Part shown: positions 7,941 through 16,819 of the stretch, piece by piece
Position numbering within the stretch: position 1 is the stretch's first letter
Layout: every line of letters starts with the position of its first letter
Assembly (NCBI GenBank): GCA_017477425.1
Contig: JAFUVT010000016.1
Span: forward strand, 1 to 64,000
From: Bacteroidales bacterium
Lineage (GTDB): Bacteria > Bacteroidota > Bacteroidia > Bacteroidales > F082
Length of the DNA: 64,000 nucleotides
Direction of reading: 5' to 3'
Translations under genes and position numbers: made by a program
Notes under the pieces: model-generated
Seen by the model: only the letters and a program-made list of their open reading frames with translations
What the model was told of the DNA's origin: nothing
Databases searched by the model: none

Positions 7941-9815
7941 TTACAAAACTTTCTCTGCTTTCGAGATCACGTCGATGCCTTTTTGGTAGAGGTCGTCCAT
8001 CTTCTCTTCGGCACTGCCAGGGGCAAAACGTGCGAACTCGCAGCTGTTGAGCGTGTCGACGAACTGTTGCGTCAGCTCGTCGGGGACGTTCTTCGCTTTC
8101 ATGGTCTCGCTCACCGTGTCCATCGAGAGTTTGGAGCGTTCGATGCCGAGTTTGTCGGCGATGTAGCCCCACAAGGCTTGCGACATCTCCACGTAGAACT
8201 TCTCTTGGTCTTTGGCTTTCAGGTAGTTGTAGGCGTTCTTCAGTCGTCCGCGGGCCACCTTGTCGGCCTTGCGGTTGCGGTTGGCGGCGGTGTCCTTGCT
8301 GAGTTGTTCGCGTTTGCGCAACACGAAGAGCAGGAGGATGAAGAGCAGCAGCATGGCGAGCAGTGCCACATAATAGGCTGCCGAGCCGAAGAAGACGGTG
8401 TGAACGGGTTTCAGCTTGGCGTCGCCGCGCTTGATGTGGCGGATGTCGCTGCCCAGATACTTGATGTCTTCCTGGTTGGAGGCATAGATGCCGCCTTCAG
8501 GCTCGCCGTCCTTGCCTTTCAGCACGTTGATGTCGTAGGATTCCGACGACAGGGTTTGGTATTGTCCCGTGGCGGGATTGAAGAACGAGAACTCCGTGGC
8601 AGGCACGTTGAAGTTGCCGGCGCGGCGCGGAATCACCAGATATTCCGCTTTCTTGCTTCCCGTCAGGCCCTGCGCGTTGGCATCCACATTGGTGGTGATT
8701 TTGGGGTCGTAGACCTCGAAGTCGGGCGGGAAGTTCAGCTCAGGCATCTGCAGCAGTTCAATGTTGCCCGTGCCCGAGACGGTGAGTGTCAGGGTGAAGG
8801 CCTCGTTGGTGCTCAACTCGGTCTTATCGATTTCCGACTTGAAGTTATAGTTGCCCACGGCACCGGCAAACGAGGCGGGCTTGCCGCTTTCGGGCAGGCT
8901 CTTCACCTCAAGGGCCAGCGACTGCGACGACAGCTCTTTCTTCACGTTGACGATGTTGCGGTTGAAGAAGGGATCGTTGAAGAAGGCCTCGAAGGGGTCC
9001 ATGCTCTGCTGGCGGCTGTTGCGCTCGGTGCGCACCTGCGCGATGCATTCCATCGTCATCGGGTCGAGGGTCAGTTTGCCCGAACGTTGCGGCACCACGA
9101 CGATTCTTTGTATTTCAGCGGTGGTGTATTCAATGCCGTTGATGTATTCGCTGCTTTGGTGAAGCGTCCCGTTGTTGTCGGTGAGGTCTTTGGTCCAGAA
9201 GCCCGCATACGACGGCATCTTCTCGATGGAGACCGACGACACGGGCACTTTGGTATAGAGTTTATAGGTCAGAACGACTTGCTCGCCGACATACACTGAC
9301 TTCTTCGATGGGATAACCCTGAGGAACAGGTCCTTGCCGCTGACTTGCGGGTCGTTGGTGTTTTGCGGCTGTTGCTGGCTCTGGCCAGAGCCACCCGTTG
9401 CGCCATTTGAGCCATAAGCATTGCCGTCGTCGGGCAACACCTTGATGTCGAACGGTTCGCTGCTCACCTTGTTGCCCTTGACGGTCAGCGAGGCGGAGCC
9501 CACGTGGAAGGTGCCCTCCTTGTAGGCTTGCAGGGCATAGGTGTAGCTCACTTTAACCGTGTGCGACATCGAGCCATTCACCATCGAGAAGCTGGAGCTC
9601 GTCGAGGTGAACGGGCCTCCCACCACGGTGAAACCTTCGAACGATGGCGCTTGGAAATTCTTGCCCTCGGCGTTGGCTTCGAACACCACTTGGAAACGTT
9701 CGCCCACCACGACCTGTTTCTTGGCCGAGACGCTGAGTCGTGGGTCGTCTTGCGCCCACGTGGCCATGGGGACGGCCAATGCAATCAATAACAATAATCT
9801 GAATATCTTCTTCAT
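7941..9815 (-). CDS. batD: BatD: oxygen-tolerance membrane protein
   Basis: 624 residues with a signal peptide (MKKIFRLLLLIALAVPMATWAQ). Immunoglobulin-like beta domains follow, of the type found in BatD (VSAKKQVVVGERFQVVFEANAEG near the N-terminus and LFLRVIPSKKSVYVGEQVVL near 165). One membrane span lies near 480-500 (YYVALLAMLLLFILLLFVLRKR), followed by a cytoplasmic helical tail. Periplasmic exposure of the beta domains is expected. It has its own TATTTTTG box, so batD-batE may also be transcribed separately from batC. Confidence 0.85.
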   Translation of the reverse strand: MKKIFRLLLLIALAVPMATWAQDDPRLSVSAKKQVVVGERFQVVFEANAEGKNFQAPSFEGFTVVGGPFTSTSSSFSMVNGSMSHTVKVSYTYALQAYKEGTFHVGSASLTVKGNKVSSEPFDIKVLPDDGNAYGSNGATGGSGQSQQQPQNTNDPQVSGKDLFLRVIPSKKSVYVGEQVVLTYKLYTKVPVSSVSIEKMPSYAGFWTKDLTDNNGTLHQSSEYINGIEYTTAEIQRIVVVPQRSGKLTLDPMTMECIAQVRTERNSRQQSMDPFEAFFNDPFFNRNIVNVKKELSSQSLALEVKSLPESGKPASFAGAVGNYNFKSEIDKTELSTNEAFTLTLTVSGTGNIELLQMPELNFPPDFEVYDPKITTNVDANAQGLTGSKKAEYLVIPRRAGNFNVPATEFSFFNPATGQYQTLSSESYDINVLKGKDGEPEGGIYASNQEDIKYLGSDIRHIKRGDAKLKPVHTVFFGSAAYYVALLAMLLLFILLLFVLRKREQLSKDTAANRNRKADKVARGRLKNAYNYLKAKDQEKFYVEMSQALWGYIADKLGIERSKLSMDTVSETMKAKNVPDELTQQFVDTLNSCEFARFAPGSAEEKMDDLYQKGIDVISKAEKVL

Positions 9816-9836
9816 TTATTCGTTGTTTTTGCTCTG

Positions 9837-9844
9837 CAAAAATA
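9837..9844 (-). promoter_or_regulatory. Internal -7 box TATTTTTG before batD
   Basis: CAAAAATA on the plus strand, 21 bases upstream of the batD start, in the only sizeable gap of the bat operon. Confidence 0.45.
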
Positions 9845-9871
9845 CATAATTTGTCGTTTACGTTTTTTTGT

Positions 9872-9921
9872 CGGCAGGGGTTTACACCGCCTGCCTAATT
9901 TCTGTCGCCCCTACGGGGCTA
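9872..9921. repeat. GCAGGG/TGTCGCCCC repeat (family 5) between batC and batD
   Basis: GGCAGGGGTTTACACCGCC is followed by TGCCTAATTTCTGTCGCCCC and TACGGGGCT. The second half is a small AGCCCC/GGGGCT hairpin. The same composite occurs upstream of moxR at 16521-16653. Confidence 0.7.
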
Positions 9922-9926
9922 ACTGG

Positions 9927-11555
9927 TTACCAATCCTTATCACTCTTCTTTTTCGGTTGTTGTCTTACTTTTTGTTCATTGACCTTCTCCATGGTCTTCT
10001 TTTCTTGGTTTTCAAGGGCATCCAACATTCGTTGCGCATCTTCCTTCGACATTTGCTGGTTCTGTTGCTGCTGGTTTTGCTGCTGTTGCTGTTGGTCTTG
10101 ATTCTGCTGCTGGTCTTGCTGTTGCTCCTGATCTTGTTGGTCTTGTTGCTGGTCCTGCTGCTGTTGCTGCTGGTCCTGGTTGTCACCTTCAGATTTTTCG
10201 AAGACGGCCGACACCTCCACGTCGAAATCGGGCATGGTGAAGAAGTTACCCTTAGGCTGCACCTTCACCGCCGTGTCGCCCACCTGATGGATGACGTATT
10301 CCTTGAACTGGTAGCCAGGCTCGGGTGCATTGTCGAGCTTCACGGTCTCGCGACGTGTGGCTTCTGCTTGGTCCAAGAGTACGTGACCGCCTTTCAAAGT
10401 GGTGTCGGGTTGCACCTTATAATAATCGGTGGCTTCCACAAAGTTGGCTTTCACCGTCACGTCACTGTCGAGCATTTGGAACATATTGTCATCAGAAACC
10501 GGGGCCGACTCGGTGGCATCGCGGTCGCTGACCACACGCAGGTCGCCCAGCTGGAAGCCCTTGTCGGGTTTCACGATGATGGCCACGTTGTCGCCTGGCT
10601 TCACCAAGCTGTCGGTCACCGTAATCGTGCCATTGGCCACGCTGTCGATGCTGACTCTCAACGCGGTACGGAAAACAGCTGTCACTGTCACGTCGTAGCC
10701 CGGCATCTGGAAGACATCCTTGTTGACTTGAACCGTGTCGTTGCGGTTGCCCGTGCGATAGACGATGAACTTGTCAAGCACATAGTCATTCTCGCCTTGT
10801 GCTTCAAGTTTGACTTGCTGTCCCTCAATGGCTTTTTGGCGGTCGGCCTGCACCGTTCCGTTCTTGATATCCTTCTCGATTTCAATCTTATGCGACTTCT
10901 TGAACTGCGCCGTCACCATCACGTCAAACTTGGGCATGATGAAGCTACTCCCGTTCACGTCGACCTTCACCTCCATATTGTCGGCGCGTGCCACGACATA
11001 CTCCGACAAGGCGTAATCCTCGTCGGGCTGCGCCTTCAGCGTAACGCGCTGGCCGTTGAAGGCCTTGGTCTCGCTGGCCTCTATCCTACCGTTTTGCGGC
11101 TGCACCAGCCATATCTCGCTCTTGACGAGATGGGCGCGGCAATACTCGAGGTTGTACAAGGCGTTTTCGTTGTCAGGATTCAGTTTGAGCGACACCTTAT
11201 ATATATTAAAGGCGTCATAGAACTTGTCCTGCGCAAGGAGGCAGTTGCCCATATTGTAGGCCGCATTCGACTTCAGCTTGGCGTCGGGCGACATCTCCAG
11301 CACCTTTTGGAACTCGGTGTATGCTGTGTCGTAGGACTGTTTGGCGAAATACACGTCCGCCAGGTTGAACTGCGCCTTGGCGTTGTTCGGCCTGATTTCC
11401 AAAGCCTTCTCGTAATTGGCGATAGCCTCCGCGAAGTTCGACTTCTTATAATTGTGGTTGCCCTTCCTGATCTGCTTCTCGTCGCTTTGTGCCGATGCCG
11501 AAACCACAGAAACAAACAACACTATGATTGTCAGATATTTACGCAATACTTTCAT
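9927..11555 (-). CDS. batC: BatC: TPR protein with four inserted InlB-type B-repeats and a Gln-rich tail
   Basis: 542 residues with a signal peptide (MKVLRKYLTIIVLFVSVVSA). TPR units (GNHNYKKSNFAEAIANYEKA, AQFNLADVYFAKQSYDTAY, AAYNMGNCLLAQDKFYDAF) lie at about 20-145. A Gln/Asp/Asn-rich linker (about 461-510) and the tail RMLDALENQEKKTMEKV are typical BatC features. Between them are four units of about 77 residues (about 150-460), each ending FxMPxxDVxVxAxF, such as FIMPKFDVMVTAQF and FQMPGYDVTVTAVF. These read as divergent InlB/Flg_new-type beta repeats. Family BatC proteins as I know them go directly from TPR to the Gln-rich tail, so the insert is unusual. The chosen ATG overlaps the batB end by 17 bases. 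Confidence 0.8.
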   Translation of the reverse strand: MKVLRKYLTIIVLFVSVVSASAQSDEKQIRKGNHNYKKSNFAEAIANYEKALEIRPNNAKAQFNLADVYFAKQSYDTAYTEFQKVLEMSPDAKLKSNAAYNMGNCLLAQDKFYDAFNIYKVSLKLNPDNENALYNLEYCRAHLVKSEIWLVQPQNGRIEASETKAFNGQRVTLKAQPDEDYALSEYVVARADNMEVKVDVNGSSFIMPKFDVMVTAQFKKSHKIEIEKDIKNGTVQADRQKAIEGQQVKLEAQGENDYVLDKFIVYRTGNRNDTVQVNKDVFQMPGYDVTVTAVFRTALRVSIDSVANGTITVTDSLVKPGDNVAIIVKPDKGFQLGDLRVVSDRDATESAPVSDDNMFQMLDSDVTVKANFVEATDYYKVQPDTTLKGGHVLLDQAEATRRETVKLDNAPEPGYQFKEYVIHQVGDTAVKVQPKGNFFTMPDFDVEVSAVFEKSEGDNQDQQQQQQDQQQDQQDQEQQQDQQQNQDQQQQQQNQQQQNQQMSKEDAQRMLDALENQEKKTMEKVNEQKVRQQPKKKSDKDW

Positions 11556-12600
11556 TTCTCTTCTCAAAAATGTTAAACTTGGTCTCCCACTTCCGCTTGC
11601 CCGACGAAATCACGATTTCGATGAGCAAAAAGATGATGGCAGCCGCCACAAACCATTGGAACTGGTCCTCATAGTCGGTGAAGACCTTGGCGTCGATTTC
11701 CGACTTGTCGAGTTTGTTGATGTCGTCGTAGATCTTCTCCAAACCCACGTTGGAGTTGCTGGCGCGGACGTAGATGCCGTTACCTGCAGCAGCAATCTTC
11801 TGTAACATCTGTTCGTCGAGGCGGGTGATGATGGTGTTGCCGTTCTTGTCCTTGCGGTAGCCCGTCTGGTGTCCATACTGGTTGTATTCCGGAATCGGGG
11901 CGCCTTCGGCGAGACCCATACCGATGGTATAGATGCGAACGCCTTGTTTGGCCGCCTCCTGTGCTGCCTTCACGGCAGCATCGTTTTCGTGGTCTTCGCC
12001 GTCAGAGATGATGACGATGGCGCGGCTGTGCGCTTCATCGGGGAACGACTTGAGCGCCAAGTTGATGGCTTCGGCGATGGCCGTGCCTTGCGAGGCCACG
12101 AGGCTCGTGTTGACCGTCGAGAGGAACATACGCGCCGCCGAATAGTCGGTAGTGATGGGCAGCTGCACGAAGGCCTTGTCGGCAAAGACGATGACGCCGA
12201 TGCGGTCGCCACGCATGTCGCTGATAAGCTTGTTGATGGCTTGTTTCGAACGCTCCAAACGGCTCGGGACGATGTCCTCGGCGTTCATCGAGTTGGAGAC
12301 GTCGACAGCGAGGTACAAGTCGATGCCTTCGCGTTTCACCTCCTCCATCTTGCTGCCGCTCTGCAAGTTGGCCAGAGCCAAAATGCCACAAGCGATCATC
12401 AAGAGGAAAATGATGAACTTAAAGTTGGCGCGACGACTGGAATAAGACGGCACCAACTGGTCGCGCATTCCTATCTGGGCAAAGCGTTCAAAACGGCGTT
12501 TTTGTCCGAGGCGAAACAAGATATAAATGATGACCAATACTGGGATGATGGCCAGCCAGTAGAGGTATTCGGGATGTTCAAATCGCAATACGTTTTCCAT
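11539..12600 (-). CDS. batB: BatB: membrane-anchored von Willebrand A domain protein
   Basis: 353 residues. Two N-terminal membrane spans (LYWLAIIPVLVIIYILFRLG; FIIFLLMIACGILAL) are followed by a VWA domain at about 85-300 with an intact MIDAS (AVDVSNSMNAEDIVPSRLER, then a Thr-containing loop and SDGEDHENDAA). A C-terminal span (FQWFVAAAIIFLLIEIVI) completes the usual BatB topology. It overlaps batC and sits 4 bases after batA. Partners are probably BatA and the TPR proteins. Confidence 0.9.
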   Translation of the reverse strand: MENVLRFEHPEYLYWLAIIPVLVIIYILFRLGQKRRFERFAQIGMRDQLVPSYSSRRANFKFIIFLLMIACGILALANLQSGSKMEEVKREGIDLYLAVDVSNSMNAEDIVPSRLERSKQAINKLISDMRGDRIGVIVFADKAFVQLPITTDYSAARMFLSTVNTSLVASQGTAIAEAINLALKSFPDEAHSRAIVIISDGEDHENDAAVKAAQEAAKQGVRIYTIGMGLAEGAPIPEYNQYGHQTGYRKDKNGNTIITRLDEQMLQKIAAAGNGIYVRASNSNVGLEKIYDDINKLDKSEIDAKVFTDYEDQFQWFVAAAIIFLLIEIVISSGKRKWETKFNIFEKRNESIA

Positions 12601-12604
12601 AGTC

Positions 12605-13606
12605 TTAGTCCGTTAAAGTCCTGAAAATGGTTTTACGCAAGAGGAATTCGAGCAGCAACAAGGCCAAAGCCCATGCCACCAAGGGATAAAACTCCTCGTG
12701 GAGGCGACGGAACTCCGTCACCTCGATCTTGGAGCGTTCCAGTTTGTCGATTTCCTGATAGACTTCGTCCAACTTCTGGTTGGAGGTGGCGCGGAAATAC
12801 TTGCCGCCCGTTTGGTTTGCGATGGTGGTCAGCAGCTTTTCGTCGATTTCGACCTTCACCTGTTGGATGACTGTGCCTCCGAAAGGCGTTTGCATCGGCA
12901 TAGGAGCTGTGCCATAACTGCCCACGCCGATGGTATAGACGCGGATGCCATACAACTTGGCCATTTCGGCAGCGGTATAAGGGTCGACGGAACCAGCATT
13001 ATTCATACCGTCGGTCAGCAAGATGACCACCTTGGAGATAGCTTCGCTATCCTTGAGTCGGCTGATGGCTGTAGCCAAACCATCACCGATGGCGGTGCCG
13101 TCATCGATGAGGCCGTTCTTCATCTCAGCTAGCATGTTGAGCATCACGCCGTGGTCGGTGGTCAGCGGCACTTGAGTAAAGGTCTCACCCGAGAAGATGA
13201 CCAAGCCCATGCGGTCGCCTGGACGATCTTTCACGAAGTCGGAGGCCACGCGCTTGGCAGCGGTGAGGCGGTCGGGCTTGAGGTCGCGGGCCAGCATAGA
13301 GCCCGAGACGTCCATCGCCATGACGATGTCGATGCCCTCGATGTTAGAAGTGGAGTTGGTCGACGAGCTCTGCGGACGCGCCAAGGCCACGATAAGCAGT
13401 GCCAAAGCCGCCATCTTCAAGATGAAAAGCAGGTGACGCAAATACGACTTCCAAGTCTTCGGCAGCTTGGCAAAGCCCTTCAGGTCGGAGAAGCTCAGCG
13501 AGGCCTCCTGTTTTTTGTGGCGGAGCACATACCACAGTATCAGAGCTGGCACCATAAGCAGGAGCCAGAGCAGTCGGGGATTCGCAAATTCAATGTTTTC
13601 AAGCAT
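12605..13606 (-). CDS. batA: BatA: membrane-anchored von Willebrand A domain protein
   Basis: 333 residues with N-terminal membrane spans (LLWLLLMVPALILWYVL; LLFILKMAALALLIVAL) and a VWA domain with MIDAS DVSGS (IVMAMDVSGSMLARDLKPDR) plus LLTDGMNNAGSV. A C-terminal span is followed by LRKTIF. It is a paralogue of the adjacent batB. It overlaps the preceding gene by 8 bases, so translation is probably coupled. Confidence 0.9.
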   Translation of the reverse strand: MLENIEFANPRLLWLLLMVPALILWYVLRHKKQEASLSFSDLKGFAKLPKTWKSYLRHLLFILKMAALALLIVALARPQSSSTNSTSNIEGIDIVMAMDVSGSMLARDLKPDRLTAAKRVASDFVKDRPGDRMGLVIFSGETFTQVPLTTDHGVMLNMLAEMKNGLIDDGTAIGDGLATAISRLKDSEAISKVVILLTDGMNNAGSVDPYTAAEMAKLYGIRVYTIGVGSYGTAPMPMQTPFGGTVIQQVKVEIDEKLLTTIANQTGGKYFRATSNQKLDEVYQEIDKLERSKIEVTEFRRLHEEFYPLVAWALALLLLEFLLRKTIFRTLTD

Positions 13607-14621
13607 CTTTCACCTCCTCCATTGTTGCAGACCGCGTCTCGCGGTCAGGCTGTTCCGTCTGCGAGGACGCAGACAGCGACAATGTCTTTTGATAATGCGC
13701 GTAGCTCTCATTGACGAATTCCGTCATATTACTCATCGCGGTATCGCTCTCCAGATTGGAGGCGGAGTATTTGGCAAACTTCACCAAATCAGCCACTTCC
13801 ATTGTGTCCTTTAACTTATTGTAAACCTCAGGCGAGAAACGCAACGGCTTGATTTCTTCCAAGATATCGTCGGTGGTCATCTCAACGGCATTCACGCCGA
13901 ACTGGCCTTCGATGTATTCACGCGCGATGTCGGTCAGCGAAGAGAAGTACTCCTTCACCTTGCCGCTCTGCCACAACTTCTGTTGTTTCAGGTTTTCCAA
14001 GTCGCCAAGCGCCTTGTCGTAAGGCGGGATGACGGGTCCCCGGATGATGTTGCCGTCCTCGTCAACGCGGGTCTTGCGCCGTTTGACGAAGAACCAGATG
14101 CCCAAGCCAGCCAATATGGCCAGCAACACGGCCAGCAACCAGGGAAACACCTCTTTCATCGTCACAGGAGCGGCCAATGGTTCCACGATGGGTTTGTAGG
14201 GTTGCAATGTGTCGACGACCATCGTAGTGGCATGCAAATCGATAGGCTCGGTGAAAGCCTTGAGGCGCATCGGGTCGTCGAACGACTTGGCATAAGTCAG
14301 GCCGACGGCGGGCACTTGGATTTGTCCCGTGTCGAAGGTCATCAGCGTCAGTTGCTGCTTCACGATGACGTTGCTGTCGGCGTCGGCGGTACGTTCCACG
14401 TCGCCACGTCTGAGGATATCGATTTGCTCCGAGAGCGTGTCTTGGGTGAAATCGTTCCATTCCACAAACCAGCCGTAAGGCACTTTCAGGCTCAAATCGA
14501 GGGTGAACGGCTTGCCGACTTGCACGTCGGTGCTGTTGACCTTGCCTTCAACCTCAACGTTTTGCGCCTTGAGGCCCAACGTCACCAGTGCCAATATCAA
14601 AAACAAAATAGTTTTCTTCAT
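13599..14621 (-). CDS. BatD-like / DUF4381-type membrane protein of the bat operon
   Basis: 340 residues. A signal peptide (MKKTILFLILALVTLGLKAQ) precedes an Ig-like domain of about 150 residues that begins NVEVEGKVNSTDVQVGKPFT, resembling the N-terminal unit of BatD. A membrane span (VFPWLLAVLLAILAGLGIWF) and a cytoplasmic helical segment follow (LGDLENLKQQKLWQSGKVKE, YFSSLTDIAREYIEGQFGV). This DUF4381-like protein usually sits between the DUF58 gene and batA. It overlaps both neighbours by a few bases. The function is not established. Confidence 0.75.
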   Translation of the reverse strand: MKKTILFLILALVTLGLKAQNVEVEGKVNSTDVQVGKPFTLDLSLKVPYGWFVEWNDFTQDTLSEQIDILRRGDVERTADADSNVIVKQQLTLMTFDTGQIQVPAVGLTYAKSFDDPMRLKAFTEPIDLHATTMVVDTLQPYKPIVEPLAAPVTMKEVFPWLLAVLLAILAGLGIWFFVKRRKTRVDEDGNIIRGPVIPPYDKALGDLENLKQQKLWQSGKVKEYFSSLTDIAREYIEGQFGVNAVEMTTDDILEEIKPLRFSPEVYNKLKDTMEVADLVKFAKYSASNLESDTAMSNMTEFVNESYAHYQKTLSLSASSQTEQPDRETRSATMEEVKDA

Positions 14622-15496
14622 CTTCTTGCCTCCCTTTTCTTGAAGAGTTGCATCAATGGCTTCACGTAGTCTTCGCCCGTGTAAATCAGCGCGTTGTCGA
14701 TGCCGTGTTTGGTAAACTCGCGGTTGAGTTCGGCCGACTTATACTGTATCATCTGCCGGTAGGCATCGCGCCAGGCGCGGCTTGACGTGTCGACCCAGCG
14801 TTCCTTGCCCGTCTCCGCATCGCGGAACTTCACCAAGCCCACCTTGGGGATGTCCATCTCTCGGTGGTCGGTGATGCGCAAGGCCACAAGGTCGTGCTTG
14901 TTGGCGGCAATCTGCATCTCTTTCTCAAAATCTTTGTCTGTCATGAAGTCGGAGATGAGGAAAGCCGTGGTGCGGCGCTTGATGGCCGAGGTGAGGAAAC
15001 GCAAGCCCTCGCCAATGTCGGTGCCGCGTTCTGTCGGCTTGAAGTCGACGATCTCGCGGATGATGCGGAGGATGTGCGTACTGCCTTTCTTGGGCGGTAT
15101 GAACTTCTCGATTTTGCTGCTGAAGAAAATCACGCCCACCTTGTCGTTGTTCTGGATGGCAGAGAATGCCAAAACGGCAGCCAGCTCAGCGGTCAGGTCG
15201 CGCTTCGACTGCTCCACCGAGCCGAAGTCGTTGGAACCCGACACGTCGATGAGCAGCATCACCGTCATCTCGCGTTCCTCTTCGAAGATCTTGACGAAAG
15301 GGCGGTTGAAGCGGGCGGTGACGTTCCAGTCGATGTTACGGATGTCGTCGCCGTACTCGTACTCGCGCACCTCGCTGAAGGTCATACCACGCCCCTTGAA
15401 GGCGCTGTGGTACTGTCCCGAGAAGATGTGGTTCGAGAGACCCCGCGTCTTGATTTCAATTTTGCGGACTTTCTTGAATATTTCAGTTGATTCCAT
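14618..15496 (-). CDS. DUF58 domain protein (VWA-like)
   Basis: 292 residues. It has the DUF58 signature near residues 45-60 (VREYEYGDDIRNIDWNVTAR), a VWA-like core with LLIDVSGSNDFGS (MIDAS-type DxSxS), and SDFMTDKDFEKE. It has no membrane span and is probably cytoplasmic. In this operon type it is thought to work with the MoxR ATPase. It overlaps moxR by one base at the stop/start junction and the next gene by four. Confidence 0.9.
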   Translation of the reverse strand: MESTEIFKKVRKIEIKTRGLSNHIFSGQYHSAFKGRGMTFSEVREYEYGDDIRNIDWNVTARFNRPFVKIFEEEREMTVMLLIDVSGSNDFGSVEQSKRDLTAELAAVLAFSAIQNNDKVGVIFFSSKIEKFIPPKKGSTHILRIIREIVDFKPTERGTDIGEGLRFLTSAIKRRTTAFLISDFMTDKDFEKEMQIAANKHDLVALRITDHREMDIPKVGLVKFRDAETGKERWVDTSSRAWRDAYRQMIQYKSAELNREFTKHGIDNALIYTGEDYVKPLMQLFKKREARR

Positions 15497-16488
15497 TACG
15501 GCACCTCGACGGTATTCAGGATTTCGTTGATGATTTCTTCGGTGGTGATGTTTTCAGCCTCGGCTTCGTAGGTCAGACCGATACGATGGCGCATCACGTC
15601 GGGGGCCACGGCACGGATGTCCTCGGGGATGACGTAGCCACGGTGCTTGATGAAGGCGTAGGCCTTGGCGGCCAGTGCCAGATTGATGGTGGCACGCGGT
15701 GAGCCACCATAACTGATCATATTGGCAAACTTCTTCAGCTTATAGTCGCTCGGATAGCGTGAGGCGAAAACGATGTCGGTGATGTAGTTCTCGATCTTCT
15801 CGTCGAGATAAATCTCGCGGCACACTTCGCGGGCGCGGATGATGTCCTCGGGTTTCACCACGGCGTTGATCTTGGCACCAGCACTGGCAATCTGCTGACG
15901 CAGAATCAGTTTCTCTTCCTCTTTCTTGGGGTAGTTGATGACCACCTTCAGCATGAAACGGTCCACTTGGGCCTCAGGCAACGGATAGGTGCCTTCCTGC
16001 TCGATGGGGTTTTGCGTAGCCATGACCAAGAACGGGTCGGGCAGTTGGAAGGTCTCGTCGCCGATGGTCACCTGATGTTCCTGCATGGCTTCGAGCAAGG
16101 CGCTCTGCACCTTGGCGGGTGAACGGTTGATTTCGTCTGCCAGGACGAAGTTGGCGAAGATGGGGCCACGACGCACCACGAACTCCTCGTTCTTCTGGCT
16201 GTAAATCAGCGTACCGATGAGGTCGGCAGGCAGCAAGTCGGGAGTGAATTGGATGCGGGCGAAGTCAGCATCGATGGCGCTGGCCATCGACTTGATGGCC
16301 AAGGTCTTAGCCAGACCCGGCACGCCTTCGAGCAGGATATGTCCATTGGCCAAGAGGCCGATGAGCAGGCGTTCGGTCATGTGCTTCTGTCCGACGATGA
16401 CCTTATTCATTTCGAGGTTGATGAGGTCGAGGAATTGACTCTCACGTTGGATTTTTTCGTTCAGTTCACGAATGTCAGTTTCGATCAT
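15496..16488 (-). CDS. moxR: MoxR-family AAA+ ATPase
   Basis: 330 residues. Walker A is [13 protein letters not shown] (about 55-67), Walker [15 protein letters not shown], sensor 1 [19 protein letters not shown] with an arginine finger in DRF, and a C-terminal lid ([19 protein letters not shown]; actual start of the motif is GGSPRA). MoxR ATPases are chaperone-like partners of VWA proteins. As first gene of the bat operon it probably remodels BatA/BatB or DUF58 complexes, by analogy. Its mRNA leader is about 180 bases and contains palindromic repeats. Confidence 0.9.
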   Translation of the reverse strand: MIETDIRELNEKIQRESQFLDLINLEMNKVIVGQKHMTERLLIGLLANGHILLEGVPGLAKTLAIKSMASAIDADFARIQFTPDLLPADLIGTLIYSQKNEEFVVRRGPIFANFVLADEINRSPAKVQSALLEAMQEHQVTIGDETFQLPDPFLVMATQNPIEQEGTYPLPEAQVDRFMLKVVINYPKKEEEKLILRQQIASAGAKINAVVKPEDIIRAREVCREIYLDEKIENYITDIVFASRYPSDYKLKKFANMISYGGSPRATINLALAAKAYAFIKHRGYVIPEDIRAVAPDVMRHRIGLTYEAEAENITTEEIINEILNTVEVP

Positions 16489-16674
16489 TTTATGTTTGTT
16501 TTTGTTGTTTTGTCATTATTGGGCAGGGACTTACGTCACCTAGCAGGGACTTACGTCGCCTGCTTATTGGCTGTCGCCCCTTCGGGGCTTTGCGGCACTC
16601 CTTTTCGGGGATTGAAATCGCCCGATGAAATATTGTCGCCCCTTCGGGGCTTTGAGGACCCGTCAAAAAGCGTG
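16489..16674 (-). promoter_or_regulatory. Long structured leader of the moxR-bat operon
   Basis: The nearest TAnnTTTG box is at 16675-16682, so about 180 bases separate it from moxR. This space contains two copies of GCAGGGACTTACGTC and two CCCCTTCGGGG hairpins (family 5). It holds no ORF. A role in expression is an inference from position only. Confidence 0.35.
16521..16653. repeat. GCAGGG/TGTCGCCCC repeats (family 5), two copies
   Basis: GCAGGGACTTACGTC occurs at 16523 and 16543, then TGCTTATTGGCTGTCGCCCC and TTCGGGGCT, and a further TTGTCGCCCCTTCGGGGCTT near 16633. It matches the unit between batC and batD. Confidence 0.7.
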
Positions 16675-16682
16675 CAAAAATA
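16675..16682 (-). promoter_or_regulatory. -7 box TATTTTTG for the moxR-bat operon
   Basis: CAAAAATA on the plus strand. It is the only good TAnnTTTG match between moxR and the terminator of the preceding operon. Confidence 0.5.
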
Positions 16683-16760
16683 GTGGTTATTTGGGTAAAT
16701 AACTCCTATTTAAAAAATTTATTGCGAGGAAATAGCCTTAATTTCTTCTTTCCCCCAATG

Positions 16761-16792
16761 AAAAAAGGTGCGCCTCCATCCGGAAGCGCACC
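16761..16792 (-). terminator. Rho-independent terminator of the etfBA-acd operon
   Basis: GGTGCGC and GCGCACC form a GC-rich stem around a TTCCGGATGGA-type loop. On the minus strand it is followed by six Ts. It lies 28 bases beyond the acyl-CoA dehydrogenase stop. Confidence 0.8.
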
Positions 16793-16819
16793 GATTTTCA
16801 TTTCTGCAAAGCCTGAAGC

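Noticed and set aside
9957..11576. Leucine-rich plus-strand open frame opposite batC
   Set aside because: It is the complement of the Gln-rich and repeat-coding region (CAG/CAA read as CTG/TTG). The Leu-rich character follows from that, and no promoter precedes it.
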